Below are positions 49,262-62,270 of a DNA stretch of 64,000 nt, one piece after another. The position numbers and the translations under genes are program-made. The stretch's first letter is position 1. Each line of letters opens with the position of its first letter. Origin of the DNA: Moringa oleifera (taxonomy: Eukaryota > Streptophyta > Magnoliopsida > Brassicales > Moringaceae); NCBI GenBank assembly GCA_021397835.1, contig JAJFZO010000777.1, positions 622,501-686,500 on the forward strand, given 5' to 3'. The notes beneath the pieces are model-generated. The model was not told the DNA's origin. It did no database searches and was given only the letters and a program-made list of their open reading frames with translations.

Positions 49262-52200
49262 GGCTTCGCTGCACTATGAAGAAAAGGATAAAAAAAAAAA
49301 AAAACCTTATAGCCTTAGAGAACTCCCTAAGACTTGAGATCTTCCTACTTTCTGATGTTGTAACCTATGGCACCTCTCCCTTATTTATAGTACTAAGTGG
49401 TGGAAACTTATGTGATTTGAGGATAGGTTACTAGATAAACATAACTTTTTAGCTTCTAATCTATCCTCCACTTTGAATTTAACTGAGACAATCTTCTAAT
49501 TTGAATGCAGCCACTTATCTCAACAATTCTCCATCTTGATTTAAGTGGTTTTTCCGATGTTCTTCCCCCTTCATACTTTTTCAAGTAATTTCACCTTCAT
49601 CTCGAGTAGAACCTTATGCAATTAATTGGTCTTGAATCTTTCTAGTTCTACTGCAGGGATACTGAGCTTTCTTTTGTAATCCCATTTGCATCCAAATGTT
49701 TTGATTCTTCTTGGTTCTGTCACTGTTTCAGCATAATGTAATGTATATGCAATTATGTCAATATGTGCAAAACGCCGAGATGGTTTGACTTGCTTTCTGG
49801 TTCCATCTCTGCATAGAACATAATCCAGCAAACCTGTTTGCTATTGACTTTTCCTAGCTTATATGTCTTCATCAACTTCATTGAGTGATTTCAGCATGTC
49901 CAAGCTTGGAAACTCCACCTGAAACTCAACTAATTGCCTTCTATCAAAGCAACTATTTTTGTCAGCATCTTGATCAAAAGCACCAAGAAATTCATCTTCT
50001 TTATATATCACATCTCTACTCATAATGATCTTCCTATTTTCAAGACACCAGAGTTTATATAACCTTTCATGCATGTAGGGTAGCCAAGAAAGATGCACTT
50101 TCTTGCCTTCGGCTCCAACTTACCATCATTTGTGTAAGCATAAGTTGTACCACCAAAAACTCTGAGACGACTGGAATCAGCATCATAACTTGTTCACATT
50201 TCTTTTGAGGTTTTCAAACTTATAGTCAATGATAGCAAGCAGCCCAAATCCTAGCTGGTAATCTAGCATTAAACAACATGCATCTTGCTTTTTCCAGAAT
50301 GGTTTGATTCATCCTCTCACCAAGCCCATTTTGTTGAGGTGTTTTTCAAACTATCTTATGCCTTCGTAATGTCTAAGTTCTTACAATATTTAGTGAAATC
50401 GTCCCCAATTCTCAGATATATGTATTTTCTTTCAATTTGATTCTCAATCTGTGCCTTTTATTATTTGAATCGCCTTACTGTTTCATCTTTAGTTTTCAAG
50501 ATAAACATCCAAAACTTTCTCCTATAATCACCAATAAAAAGAAATATTTGGCACCATTAAGAGGGTCTTAATAGTCCTCAAAGATTTGAATGAACATAAT
50601 CAAGGATCTTTTTTTTTTTTAATGTGTTTACCAAGGTCAAATTTGACTCTAGTCTGTTTCCCCAGCACACAATGCTCACAAAAACGCAGACCTGACAGTT
50701 TATCTTTTACAAGCACACCATTTATGGATAAAACCTGCAATCCTTTGTTACTCACATAGCCTAGTCTCATATGCCAAAGCTTTGTAGTGTCAATTTTGTC
50801 AAATGGAATTGCTGCTGCAAAACCAGTTACGGTTTCCTTTCATGGCCACCAACGAGCCTTTGACGACTTACAGGACACATGGAATATACATCCAGAATCT
50901 AAGACCAATTCAGTGTTTGTTTTTCTATTCCAAACAGCCACCACTTCAGCATTATCATAATCTTCTAATGCAAGTGTAGTGTTGATTTTGAATCCTTTTG
51001 CTATGATTTTCTGTCTAATAAATCTTCTCCAAAATATGAGTCTTTTTTTCTATCTCCAAATCCAATTCTTTCGCATGAACAACACCAACTACACCTTCCA
51101 ATGAGAGCTTATCCTTGCAATGAATTCAGCAAGATCATCGCTTGACCTTCATCTTCAATCTTAACTTCAAGATTTTCAAGATCAAAAATTAGTTTAGTAA
51201 AATCATCAATTTTGCATCAGTTGACTTATATTCATCAATCTTAATCCAAAAAACTTATGTTTTTGCCTCTTTGGAGATCTTTTTCAATTTCTTCCAAACA
51301 CCAGCAACAATATTCTCCTTGGAGATCTTTTTCAACACCTGATCACCAGGACTCCGAATTATAGTGTTCTTTGCTTTCTTCATGATTTTTGCCTCTCTTT
51401 ATTAGTAAGAATGATGAACATATGGGAGTCATCTTGAATTGCACCATCAGTCCCAAGATTCCCTAGCAAAGCTATCATCTTCATCTTTAACCGAAGTCAT
51501 TCTTCCTATCGAATTTCTCTATCTTACACTTAGAAGTTGTCATCTTGAATTTGACCCCAGGTTTTTTGCAAGAATCACCATGATCTTTTGAGTAACAAAA
51601 AAAGAAAAAGCACCACTTGTTGAAAAATTTGGATCGAATAAATTAAAGCAAACAAATAAGATGATAAATGCTAATAGATAAAAAGATAAACAAGAAGAAA
51701 ATAATGATAAGAAAGGAACACCAAGAACATAAGCTATTTACGTGGGGGAAAGGAGAAGAACTCACTGCACTGTGAAGAAAAGAAGAAAATTTACTGCCTT
51801 AGAAAACTCCCTAAAATTTGAGATCCTCTTACCGTCTAATGCCACAAATCTGTGGCACCTATCCTTTATTTATGGTACTAAGTAGTAGAAACTGTTTGTG
51901 ACGTTACTACCTTCAAACAGATAAAGATAAACACTATAGACAAACACAACATTTTATCCTATATTTTATTCTCTAGTTTGAATAATATCAGTAGTTGAGT
52001 TAGTTTTCTTATCTTCTAATTTGAATACAACCAGTCACTAATTTCAACATCTGAATTCTAAAAGTTCTTGGATTAAAAGAAAACCGCTCATCATCCTAGC
52101 GTTTTCATTGCTGTATAACAAAGTGTTGCGATAATGCACTCAGAGATTTGGCTTTCAAGTTGGTATAATGCTTGATAAAAAGTAGTGAATCAAATATAAA

Positions 52201-52704
52201 ATTCAATTATTACACCAAAAAAATGATCCTATTTGATGCTGAAGCTTGAGCAGAGTATTTACATCATGCATGGAAAGATTTACACATAAACTTCCATGGT
52301 CCTTTTGGAGTATGTTTACTGTGCTGCTGATGCAATTGCTCCTCTTTTAAGTCCTCTAACGACAGCATAAGAGTAGAAAGTGAAGTTTTTATTTGGGTTT
52401 GCCAACTAGATAATGATGCATATCCTCCTCAGAGAAATATTTCTTCTGTATTAGTTCAAACTGTTCTGGTTGTGCTGGATTTCTTTGTAGTTCTGCAGGC
52501 ACGTGTTTCATAACCTTTTACTTATTTGCAAAATTTTGCAGATGGGATCAGTTCAAGAGACAGATGCAGGACATGCTTCATCACAGTGATGCAAAGGGAA
52601 TCGAATTGAAAAAGTCCAGCGCCTCACTCTACACATTTCCCATGCCAGATTGTATGTGTAAAGAACCTGAAGAAAGCAGTAAAAACAGCACAAACCTTAC
52701 TTGA
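42702..52704 (+). CDS. O-fucosyltransferase family protein (plant GT106/DUF246 type)
   Basis: Ten exons encode 581 aa: 42702-43124, 44053-44125, 45110-45177, 45938-46026, 46954-47151, 47537-47741, 47838-48005, 48141-48308, 48550-48740 and 52542-52704. All are GT-AG and in frame. A Ser/Pro/Gly-rich cytosolic tail precedes one membrane anchor (about residues 73-92, [19 protein letters not shown]), giving a type II Golgi topology. Lumenal motifs are typical of the family: [60 protein letters not shown] and [20 protein letters not shown]. Members transfer fucose or other sugars in cell-wall or protein glycosylation; the acceptor here is unknown. N-glycosylation sites (for example NRS near the end of exon 1) are visible. 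The last intron is 3.8 kb and holds a copia relic. Similarity near the C-terminus is weak, as usual. Confidence 0.93.
45478..45699. repeat. Short direct duplication flanking the TATG microsatellite
   Basis: About 55 bp at 45478-45532 (GTGGTGTTCAATTTCAAA through TGTTGGCAAGATAAGGG) recurs at 45645-45699 with several changes, one copy on each side of the microsatellite. Confidence 0.7.
45572..45616. repeat. (TATG)n microsatellite next to (AT)n
   Basis: An AT run is followed by about seven TATG units in intron 3 of the O-fucosyltransferase gene. Confidence 0.9.
46148..46177. repeat. Perfect 13-bp inverted repeat with 4-nt loop
   Basis: CTCGAAATCTAAA is followed by TAGA and then the exact reverse complement, in intron 4 of the O-fucosyltransferase gene. 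As RNA it would form a stable 13-bp hairpin. Confidence 0.9.
48780..49058. repeat. Left copy of a duplication flanking the copia element (A)
   Basis: This segment is about 80-85% like 52050-52325 by eye, with shared stretches such as CACTCAGAGATTTGGCTTTCAAGT and ATCCTATTTGATGCTGAA. It directly abuts the left LTR. Confidence 0.8.
49059..52049 (-). mobile_element. Deleted Ty1/copia LTR retrotransposon in the last intron of the O-fucosyltransferase gene
   Basis: The element is on the minus strand. Its 5' LTR is about 52049-51618 (starts TGTTGAAA, ends TTCAACA) and its 3' LTR about 49525-49059, preceded by the purine-rich AAGATGGAGAAT. The LTRs are about 90% alike outside a poly-T/poly-G expansion in the left one. 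The interior is only about 2.1 kb. Going 5' to 3' it shows a gag start ([14 protein letters not shown] near 51520), a protease site ([12 protein letters not shown] near 50890), the integrase zinc-binding region ([17 protein letters not shown] near 50660), integrase tail ([18 protein letters not shown] near 50040) and the first part of RT (YAETVTEPR near 49730). The RT core and RNase H are missing, and stops and frameshifts are frequent. It cannot move on its own. Confidence 0.85.
49211..49260. repeat. Poly-T (16) followed by poly-G (34) tract in the left LTR
   Basis: The right LTR has only a short GGGGG at the matching place. Such a long G run is unusual in plant nuclear DNA and may be an assembly artefact or a replication-slippage expansion. 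Confidence 0.9.
52050..52325. repeat. Right copy of the duplication flanking the copia element (A')
   Basis: It starts immediately after the right LTR and matches 48780-49058 in the same orientation, up to TATGTTTA at about 52320. It is far too long to be a normal 5-bp target duplication. Confidence 0.8.
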
Positions 52705-55250
52705 AACTACAAATACAGAAAAACTACATCTAGGACTAGAAATTCTTCCACACCTGTAATTTATGTATGTTGTATCATTCAATTGACTTCCACAGTTAAT
52801 TCTTTCATTTAAGGGTTTGGGTTTTTCTACTGTTCTGATTCTTTGGGGTGCATCATCTCAGCTATGTCTGATAGTCAGGGTGCTGAAATTTCTGGGTCTC
52901 AAACAGATTATTAATAGCTTCAGGTATAATTCCACATAATTGACTCTGACTAAAGTTTGAATGGCATGCCTCATCCTGTTCTTCATGATGTCCCATTTCA
53001 TCTTACTTAAACTATCTTGGTATGTTTTTTGTTGATTTTTTTTTTTTTAAGAATGTTGAACTGTGATATTTTAACAAAATAAATAGTTAAATTTTATTTT
53101 ATAATTAAAATTTATTTTAATTATCTATTAGATAAACATTGTTTAAAATTTTGCAGTTTGTTTTCTTTTAAATAAATTTTAATTTATTGATTGTGATCAG
53201 ATTGGATTTTATATCATCAAATTTTTTAATAATATTTTATTAATAAAATATTTAAAATGATTTATATAAATTTATATTTAAATTTAAAATAAATTATAAA
53301 TGTTGCGTACTTTTTAATTTAAATTTTGTTTTTCAAATTATTGATATTTAACTTAAAATTTTTATTTAATAAATTTTAATTTAAAATTTTATATAAAAAT
53401 AACAAGATATAATTATAAAAGATTTTAAATTTTTTAAAATATCAAAAATATTTTTTATTAATTATAAAATTTAAATATAATATAAAAATAACTTATGAAT
53501 TTAAAATTATTTAAATTTAATAAAATGAATTTCAAAATAAAATGTAAATTTTATTTGAATTATTTTTTAGATATTTTAATAATAAAAATATTATTAGTTT
53601 TTATAATTAATTAAGTCTAAATTTAATTAAATTAAATTTTAAATAGATCATTAAAAAATTTAAATAACAAAGTTTAAATTAAAATTCGAGTAAATTTTAA
53701 GATTTTCTTATATTTATTATTAAATTTTAAATAATTTTTAATCTTTAGTTATTTTTTATAAATTTTTAAAAATTTTAATAATATAATTTTTAAAAAATAT
53801 AATTTTAAAATGAAAAATTTTGAAATTATTTTATGATAATAATTTGATGTTATTTAAAAAATTTAGACAATTTGAATATTTTTAATTTTTAAAATTTTTA
53901 TATGATTTAATTTGATCTAAATTAATAAATTCTAAAGTTTTATATGATTTTTATTTTTATTTTTATGTTAAATTCATGTAACAAATTATAATTTAAAAAA
54001 TCAATAAAAATCATATCAATAAAATTTTATTTTTTAATAAAATAATATATATGCTTTTAAAAAATTTTTGACAATATATATTCTTTTAAAAAAATTATTT
54101 TAAAATATGATTCTTATAATAAGGTATATGATTGTAAATTATATTATTTATTTATTTTATTTTTACATTGATATAATAAATTATAAAAAATTATCTTTAT
54201 ATTCTTTTTAAAAAATAAAGAAAGCTAAAGCATCAAATATCCTAGTTTATTGCTTTTTCAAACTTCTTAGGATATTCTCACAAGCATCTTTTCAAGTAAC
54301 TTAATCGGGTAACATCTAATTCATTCCTAATCACTCTTTAACTAACCCCGTTCCCATTACGTGTCATTAACGTAATAAATCTAATAGACACCGTTACAGA
54401 TTCATCATTAGTATATAATTAATCAAAACCAAAGATTTAATTAATTCCTTAAATCATTACAAACCATTTGGTCGCTGAGAAGTCAGTATTAGCTGTACTA
54501 AAAAGACCCACCCGCTAAATCCCCCTATTTGCTGCAGTTGACCCGAATTAACTAAAACGGCTCTCTCTTTCTAAAGGTCCTTTCAAATTCGGTGTCGTAT
54601 GCGTAACGTCTCTCCGAAGATTCACGGACCTCAACCCCCACTCCTCTCGCCTCTTCCTTGCGTGCGGATGATACCCAATGAATTTCTTCCACGTGTAACT
54701 TACCAGTGCGATTTGTAGGCTGAATTTACTGGATTACCCTCGGGTGTATTGTGTTACACGCAAAACTCAAGCGAGTAAGTACGTTTTTCCGCAACTTGCG
54801 AGTGGGAATATCTGGCGTTAGTTTTAGGAATTAAATAATAATTAATAATTAGGAGGTTAGACGCTTTTTTGAGTCCAAGCACGAAGCAAGCCTAGTACGA
54901 CAGTTATGCTCTCAAATCTCGCCTAAACGACTCTTACCCACACTCTGTCTCAGTCTCTTTCGCCGGCAATTTAACGGTCACTTTTCCGGTCAATCTCTCT
55001 CTCTCTGTCAAGAATTTCCAAAAGGAAAAATAAAGAAAGGAGAATACAGAGAAGCGTCTCTTACACTGTGGAATTTGCTCTCTCTGGGGGACACTTTTTC
55101 TGTCTATTTCTTTGTGCATTCTGTAACGGAACTTTTGCAGGCTTTCCGAGCTGGGTTTCTTCAGACTATTCTCCCGAAGTACCAGCGAAATTAGGGTTTT
55201 CGACCGTGATTTTGGAGAATGAGATGTGAATTGATGATCGAGTGCAAGCA
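52705..55250. other. Intergenic: O-fucosyltransferase 3'UTR, AT-rich block, QWRF promoter and 5'UTR
   Basis: 53040-54240 is almost pure A/T with segments at 53534-53610 and 53820-53950 that resemble other AT blocks here. 54480-55250 is of normal composition and CT-rich near 54990 and 55075; it is the likely promoter and 5'UTR of the QWRF gene. Confidence 0.5.
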
Positions 55251-58200
55251 ATGGTAGCTGCAGTTTCCACTACAATAAACCCCAAAACCGCTCACCGTAA
55301 CCCTACAAGGCCCCTCCTCTTGCCATCAGACCCCGACAATGTTGTTGCTCCACGTCGTCCTAAATCCCGAGAAGTCAGCTCTCGCTACTTATCATCATCA
55401 ATATCTACGTCATCATCATCCTCGTCGAACTCCTCGTCATCATCAACGAAACGTTTTCCGTCGCCTCTCGTTCCTAGGCCCTCTCCATCGAGAGCCGCGA
55501 TGACTCCGACGCCCTCTGCATCGTCCTTGATCAAGCGGTCCCAATCCGTGGAGCGGAGGCGTAACGTCACGCCCCGTCCTAATTCTTTGGATTTGAAAGC
55601 TACATGTGGTGGTGGCGGCGGTCAACCATCCACGGTACAGAGAATGCTGTTTACTTCCACGAGGAGCTTGGCGGTATCGTTTCAGGGGGAGTCCTTCTTG
55701 CTGCAAGTCAGCAAAACGAAGCCAACGCCGTCTCCTAGTAGCTTAAGGAAATGTACTCCAGAGAGGAGGAGGACGGTGACGACTCGGGGGAAGGGAGCGG
55801 ATCAGACAGAAAATTCAAAGCCTCCGGATCAGCAGCGATGGCCCGAGAGGTTGCGGCAGCCGAGTTCCATGACTAGGAGTATGGATAATACTGATGAGAG
55901 GAAGAAAGCAAGCGGATCTGTGGTTAAGGCGCTGCAAAATTCTATGATCGATAACAGAGCATCTTATAATGGCAGAGTAACCACGGATTTATCCAATGGG
56001 GAGAAGGAGATGAAGGACGAGCTTGTTACTGATTCAAATTCAGCTGCTGGATCTGATGTTGTGCCTTCTGATACCGAGAGTGTGTCTTCTGGTGGTACTG
56101 CTTCAGGAGTGCAGGAGGCGAATGGGAATGTATGTAGCGGTGGTGGAGGTGCTGATGGGCATGCATCTCGTAGAATAGTGGTACCGGCCAGGTTCTGGCA
56201 AGACCCAACTAACGGGCGGCGCCAGCCAGAGCCAGGCTCCCCTGTGTCCAAGAATAATGGACTGAAGTGCGTGGCTCCGCCTAAGCTGATCGCACCGAAA
56301 AAGATTGGTATTGACAGTCCTGTATCATCTCCCAAGGGGTTCGTGAATAGCAGAGGACAGTTCTCTCCTATTCGTGGACCTGATCGGCTCGCTTCACCCA
56401 GTAAGCTTGCCACACCCTCAGTTTCCTCTCCAGTGAGGGGAATGAGCCCCTCTAGACTGAGGAATGGGGTGGTGAGTGTGGTGAGTAGTAATTTGAGTAA
56501 CACACCATCCATTTTGAGTTTTGCTGCTGATGTTAGGAGGGGGAAGATTGGAGGGAATCGAGTTGTTAATGCTCACTTGTTGAGGCTCTTTTATAATAGG
56601 CTGTTGCAGTGGCGATTTGTGAATGCCAGAGCAGATGCTGCCCTCTCTGCCCAGACTTTGAATGCAGAGGTACGGTGCCTTAGCTTAATCCTTGGTGATT
56701 TCTGTAACTTTTCTTTGAACTTCTCTGTTGCAAGAGCTCTTAACTGTATAATCATCCCTAGTGGTTAAATTTTGCCATTATTTCATTACAATCATTTTCT
56801 TGCTTCCTGTAATAACGATAACTCTTTGTTGCCTCTCAAGTTTGAAACTTATCATAGCTAGGGATATACATGATGCCGATTGCTTATCTTTTATAGAATA
56901 TTACTTCATTTGCTTGGAAAATGAAGTGGAACCTGTGAGGTCTTTTTTCATTTTCTCTTGCTTGTTGGAAGGTGTCACAGTTGCGTCATTTTTGTTCTTA
57001 ACAAAGCCTAGTAATGGGAATGCTAGGGGTGTTTACTTCTGTACAGAGAAATGAGGGAGGTTCACCTCTATTTAATATCTGAGGTTGCATTTGTATTGTT
57101 CTTTTGGCTAATGAATGCATTATTTAGTACTAGCAGGTACAGTTTGGGAAAAAAACATTATTGTCAAGACCAGGAATGCTAATCATTGGATAAATTTAGG
57201 AGGCTTCAGATGGTTAACAGGAATTTTAAAAGGTGATTTGTGAACTTCAAAGGGATTTTGATAATTATTTGGCATCAGAGTAAGGATTCTGGATTTCATA
57301 CATCCTTGCGTGGTCTTTCAGGCAGTAAAGGATGTTATCGAAAGTTGACTGAATTAATCAACTGGAAATACTTCTTACATGCACATGCTGCATCTTTATC
57401 CATAAACTTCAAAAAAAAAAATAGGGATCGACTCATTTAGTAAATGGAAGTTACTGACACCCATTAGTTTGTTTATACCAACGTAAACCATTAATTCTTT
57501 ATATCAATGTCATTTGCAAAAACATATCACTGTGAACAGTAATGTGACTAGGAGACACTGGTGATGTGTATTATTCATTTTCCTCCCAATCAGACTAACT
57601 TTAACTCTTTAAGTAATCTTTACCCATAGAATATGTTGTATTGTCCACATGGGCAAAACTTCAATGGGTAGCTTTTGTTTCTAGCTTTATGATCATCTTC
57701 AGATTGAAGTATAAAAATTGCAAGACGTCTTTTGTTTTCTTTTCACTTCATTTTCATAATCTTTTTGTCCTTTTCTTGTACCAGAGAAGTCTCTATAATG
57801 CATGGGAAACTACCTCAAAGCTGCGTGAATCTGTCAGAGCAAAAAGATCTGAATTAGAGTTGCTGAGGCAAAATTTGAAGCTAATTTCTATTCTCAAGGG
57901 GCAAGTAAGATTTATGGCCACATTCTAGTTATGGTTTCATTCTCATAGGGAAGTGGAACTTTCTGATGCATGCATATTTTATGTATAGAGGGTTTGTAAA
58001 ACAATATTCTTTAGTCATTTGTTTCACTGTTACTTCTGAATCTAATCTTGCCTGATGAGTGCAGATGACATATTTGGAGGAATGGTCAGTGCTGGAGCCG
58101 GATTACACTGGTTCTTTGTTTGGGGCTACTGAAGCTTTGAGGGCTAGCACACTCCGCCTTCCTGTTGTTGGTGTAGCAAGGGTATGACTGTTTATCCCCT

Positions 58201-59620
58201 AATGTTCTTTCAGTTAATGTGTTTCAGTAGCCAAGCAAACAGGAATATTAGGCTTGAGAATGCCATTGGTTTTTCTATATATGTACAGGCAGATATCCAA
58301 AGTGTGAAGGATGCGATTTGTTCAGCAGTTGATGTGATGCAGGCAATGGCATCCTCGATATATTTGTTGTTGTCAAAGGTAATTCTTTTCTTTTTTCTGT
58401 TCTCTTTTCCTCCTTAAATTTGTTTATTTCTCTGTTATTATGGTTATTTTGTTCTGTTTTACCGTGTTAAAAGCTTCAGGTTCCCCTCCTTGCTCACCAG
58501 TGCGCTGATTTTTATTTAGGTAATATAATAAATGGTTTAAATATGACATATTAGCTGTTCATTAAGACTAGAGTAAGGGATTGACTGAAGGAGAGAAAGG
58601 AATATACTGAGCCTGGGCTCTCTTTTGATCTTCTAATTGTTGTTTTTCATATTAATGGGTCTCAGTTCGGGTGGTTCTGACTAAGTTAACTCTGGAGCTG
58701 GTAGGTTTCTTTTGACAGATTTATTGTGAGCGCTGCCCAGTGAGTTGGGAGATTCCAATTTGACCGGCTTGTTTATTCTTTCTTAGTGATGAGTAAGAGA
58801 GTTACTTGTAAACAGAGCTGAAAATCCACCCTATGCCCCATTGGGCAGCTGGAAAGGTCAACCTGTTGGGGATAGAAAAGTAGTTTGAGACTTGAGCTGG
58901 AGCAGATAGTTAGAATATAGATAACCTGCTTGTTTATTCTTTCTTCAGAAATTTCTTGTATGGCCTAGAAAAGTTCCATCCTTCAGGTTATTGTGGCTGC
59001 TTGTATAAGCATGCTCCTATTATATTTTTCCATTTCTTGTATAATTGATTATGGCACTGAATTCATGTAGATGCCATTGTGTTAGATTAGGAGTTAGGCA
59101 TGTGTAAGGAAACTCCTCAAGGGCATGTGGAAGGCAAAATGGAAGTACTTCGCGTTGATTGCAGATGTAATCTTGGGCTTTTGTGAACAATGATTTATTA
59201 AGCTTTAGCACCGTAACTTCTGCAATGATATATTTTTAAGTTAAACTTCTATTTAGTGCTGATTGGCCCTATCCAGCATCTTATCTGTGAGTTTGTTTGG
59301 CCTTGATAGGTGGGGAAAGTGAACTCTTTGGTTGCTGAACTTGCTATTGTAAGTGTGAAAGAGCATGCTTTGCTTGATCAGTGTAAAGATCTCTTGTCAA
59401 CAATTGCAGCCATGCAGGTGAGTTCCCTCCTGAAACTGATACTAGGTTGTCTGGAAAGCATGTGATATAGAATGTCAAGTCAGTTAGTGAATCATGCCAT
59501 CCATTGGCTTTTGTCATATGCTTGTTTGGTTGGGTGAAACAGGTGACAGAATGTAGCTTGAGAACACATATCTTACAGAAGCAACTACTACCTTCAAACC
59601 AGCTGACAACCAGAGTGTAA
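55251..59620 (+). CDS. QWRF-motif protein (AUGMIN subunit 8 / QWRF2-like)
   Basis: Six exons (55251-56669, 57785-57904, 58065-58181, 58289-58378, 59310-59417, 59543-59620) encode about 643 aa. The N-terminal 430 residues are basic, Ser/Pro-rich and disordered, with a poly-Ser tract, KRFPSPLVPRPSPSRA, SQSVERRRNVTPRP, ARFWQDPTNGRR and SPVRGMSPSR; this part binds microtubules in the family. The signature LLQWRFVNARAD is at about 451-462. The following exons form the helical C-terminal domain (LYNAWETTSKLRESV, YLEEWSVLEPDY, LRLPVVGVA, CSAVDVMQAM, VNSLVAEL, SLRTHILQKQ). Plant QWRF proteins of this type act with augmin and gamma-tubulin in spindle, phragmoplast and cortical arrays. The frame is open nine bases further up, but only from GTG; the first ATG is at 55251. 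Junctions are GT-AG and in frame. Confidence 0.93.
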
Positions 59621-60924
59621 AGCATCCAACTTCTATACTGACATGACATCAAAACTCTTTGCCCTTTTTTCCTTTCGGAATCATCAAGCTGAGAGATAAT
59701 AAAGGAGGGGACTGTTTCCGCTTGTATTTGAGTAGCAGAAAGAGAGTTCGGTCTTTACTTGTAGCAGAAAGAGAGTTCGGCCTTCCTTTTAGATTCATGA
59801 AACCAGCCGATAACAAACGTGTAATGTGTATGCGTGCATAGATTGCAGGAAATTATTAAAAACATTAAGCGTAGATGAGATGTATACAGTTACGTTTTCC
59901 ATAGTGTGAGGAAATTCCCTGTAAATATGTATTTTAATCATGGCTTCTAATTTTCTATGTAATTAGTTCTCTCTGGGCTGCAAAGGCACAATTTGTGGGT
60001 CTCCTGTCTTCCTTCATGATCTCATGCTCTTTTGTTCTGTTATTAAGAGACGAAACAAAATGGAATTAATGGAGAACAAACAGTTGTAGATGTGATTAAG
60101 AAGGGTGACGCGGCGAAGCGATGGGATGATATGTATACATATGAGGCAGAGTACTTTTTGCTTTGGTTAGATAGGGTCAGTTTACTTTGGGTGTGTGATG
60201 GCGTGGAACCCACTTCCAGTGGAGGAGGACTAAGAGAGAGCAGGCTGACGTGCCCCGCACCATTTCTTTGCTTTCCTTCGCCTTTTCGTGTATGTGAGGT
60301 GGGCTCCGCACCTCTCTCCCTCTCCATGGCATCATTGTTTTGTTGCTGCGCCCCCTCTGCTTGGCTACGGTGAGACCAGTGGTCAAATGTCAGCTGACTT
60401 CATGTGAAAAAGCTGATCTCCTTCACCTCCTTTTTATTTTCTTAAAAAAATAATTATTAATTAATCATTTATGCTATTATAATCATATCTTATCGTGTGG
60501 GGTGACGTCGGCATCGTGAAAAGCTGAAACAATGTGAAACCAGCAGCTTCTTCAAATCCTTTCAATAGAAAAAACAAAAAAAAAAAAACAAAAATGATGC
60601 TGTGAGATTAGCGGAAGCGAGGAAGAGGTGTCAGAGAATGAGCCAAGTTGGCCCCTGTTTGCAGGTGTATGGTCACGACAAACCCCTGCAATCCCTGGAC
60701 AGTTGACAGTTTCTTCGCAATCTGACAGCCTCCAATCCTCAACTCATCATTGTCATCTACCACCAAGCTTACAGAAGAAGGAAACCAAAAAGATGTGATT
60801 GAAGAGAGAAAAGAAAGTTTCATGGAGATTTCTTTCATTTCTTAATTATTTCCTCTTCGTTATTTGCTACATGGCCGGCATATATCAAAAACCCACTGCC
60901 CTCGGCTAATTCTCTCTCTCTCTC
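59621..60924. other. Convergent 3' flanks of QWRF (+) and LBD (-) genes
   Basis: About 1.3 kb without a supported gene. 59732-59780 holds a 20-bp unit (GTAGCAGAAAGAGAGTTCGG) twice, 29 bp apart, in the likely QWRF 3'UTR. Confidence 0.5.
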
Positions 60925-61761
60925 TCAGACGAAGAGATTCAGTAGCTCTCTCTGTTGTTGGACTCCTTGGATTCTCGGATCGTCTTCGCCGCTTTCCAGG
61001 CTCGTAGTCTCCGACTCTCCCGAGTAAAACGACGCCGGAGGACATGCGCTCGGCCTTCCTACCGCTACTTGATAACTTCTCCCTTTTCCACGTCTCCCTC
61101 CTCTAGGTCTCATAGTGGGGGGCAGGCCGAGGCCGCACTCGCGATCCTCCTCCCTCACGTTGGAGACGATCCACGGCTGCCACTGCGTGTACGCGCTTCT
61201 TACCGTGGACGCCTCCGCATAGAAATGCTCCGATGACTCGTCCTGCAGGCTCGGCCTCCAGAGTGCAGTCAAAACCCCCGGTATTGGCCTCAAAGTCCCT
61301 CCAGCTAGCACTGTCTGAACTGCCGCCTGGCACACGTGCCAGTTCCCACCCGACAGCAGCCCCACCGCTCCGTTCACCGGATTCACGGTACGCCCGCATG
61401 CTTCATATAATAAAGACTGAAACAACGCTAAAAACACACAGAAAACGTTTTTTTCAGATAAAAATTGAAAAAAAAGAAGAAAAAAGCTATCTAAATTAAA
61501 GAAAAGATAAATTAATTAGATATATAGTATGTGAATGCGTTTGTACGTATAAATAGCAAGTCCGTGTGAGCAACAACCGGAGCGATGGTGATGGGGGACT
61601 GCGGAGATAAGGGACATGAGGTCGCTGCGGCCGAAGAACTTGGCAAGGAACAAGGTGGCGTTGCCTTGGGCCTCAGGGGAGTCGATCCAGTGCAGGCACG
61701 ACCTCAGTACGCACGTCTCGCTGCAGCCCTTCCTCAGCACTCTGCACCCGTTGCAGCTCAT
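60925..61761 (-). CDS. Class II LOB-domain (LBD) protein, LBD40-42-like
   Basis: Two exons (61761-61578 and 61427-60925) encode 228 aa. The start is the ATG of [17 protein letters not shown]; a longer frame upstream begins only at TTG. The zinc-binding motif CX2CX6CX3C is intact at residues 3-17. Next are [30 protein letters not shown], and across the intron [19 protein letters not shown] and [19 protein letters not shown]. Class II members lack the full Leu-zipper-like coiled coil of class I, as seen here. The C-terminal half is Ser/Glu/Gly-rich. These are nuclear regulators, often linked to nitrogen, anthocyanin or hypoxia responses in plants; the target here is unknown. The intron is short (150 bp) and splits the Ala codon after residue 61. 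Confidence 0.92.
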
Positions 61762-62270
61762 CCTCTCGCCGTCCGATCCCTCCTCCTTCAATCAATCAAA
61801 ACTCTGAACCGCTTATCGTCTCTCCTAGATGAAGGAAGAGAAACTATTCAAGTAGAGGCAAGTGGCGTATAGTACCACTAACAAATACACACAACATAGA
61901 AGCTGAGTACTGGAAGGCGTAGTTAGTAGGGGGGATATAAAGGGAAGGATATGGTTATTTTTAACCACGGGAAGAGGTTTATTTTAACCTTGGTTAGGTT
62001 AATAATTTTAAGGTGGGTGGGGCCCTCGTGGGGTGGGGTAACCGAGGGAATATCTTCCAAACTCTGGGCACGAGCGGCTCCGTGTTTCCGCTTCCTGCCT
62101 TTGTTCTCATGGAAGCAGAACCGTCGGATTCGATTTGGTCATTGACGTGGACCATCGGATTGGTATGGTCCACTCCTTTTGTTGATCCCTTTGTACTTCT
62201 TTCGGTACGATTATCTCAGCCAGATAAGTGAATAGACCACTAAATCTCGTATTAAGATCATGTAAGCCGC
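61762..62270. promoter_or_regulatory. LBD 5' region and promoter
   Basis: The sequence is of normal composition up to about 62270. Read on the minus strand, CTTTATATCC at about 61933-61942, 170-180 bp before the start codon, could be a TATA element. Confidence 0.35.

Noticed and set aside
55964..56512. Minus-strand 182-aa frame within QWRF exon 1
   Set aside because: Shadow of the real exon; the plus-strand protein matches the QWRF family throughout.
61516..61791. Longer LBD N-terminus (KEEGSDGER before MSCNGC)
   Set aside because: It begins at TTG, not ATG; class II LBD proteins usually start at or near MSCNGC.
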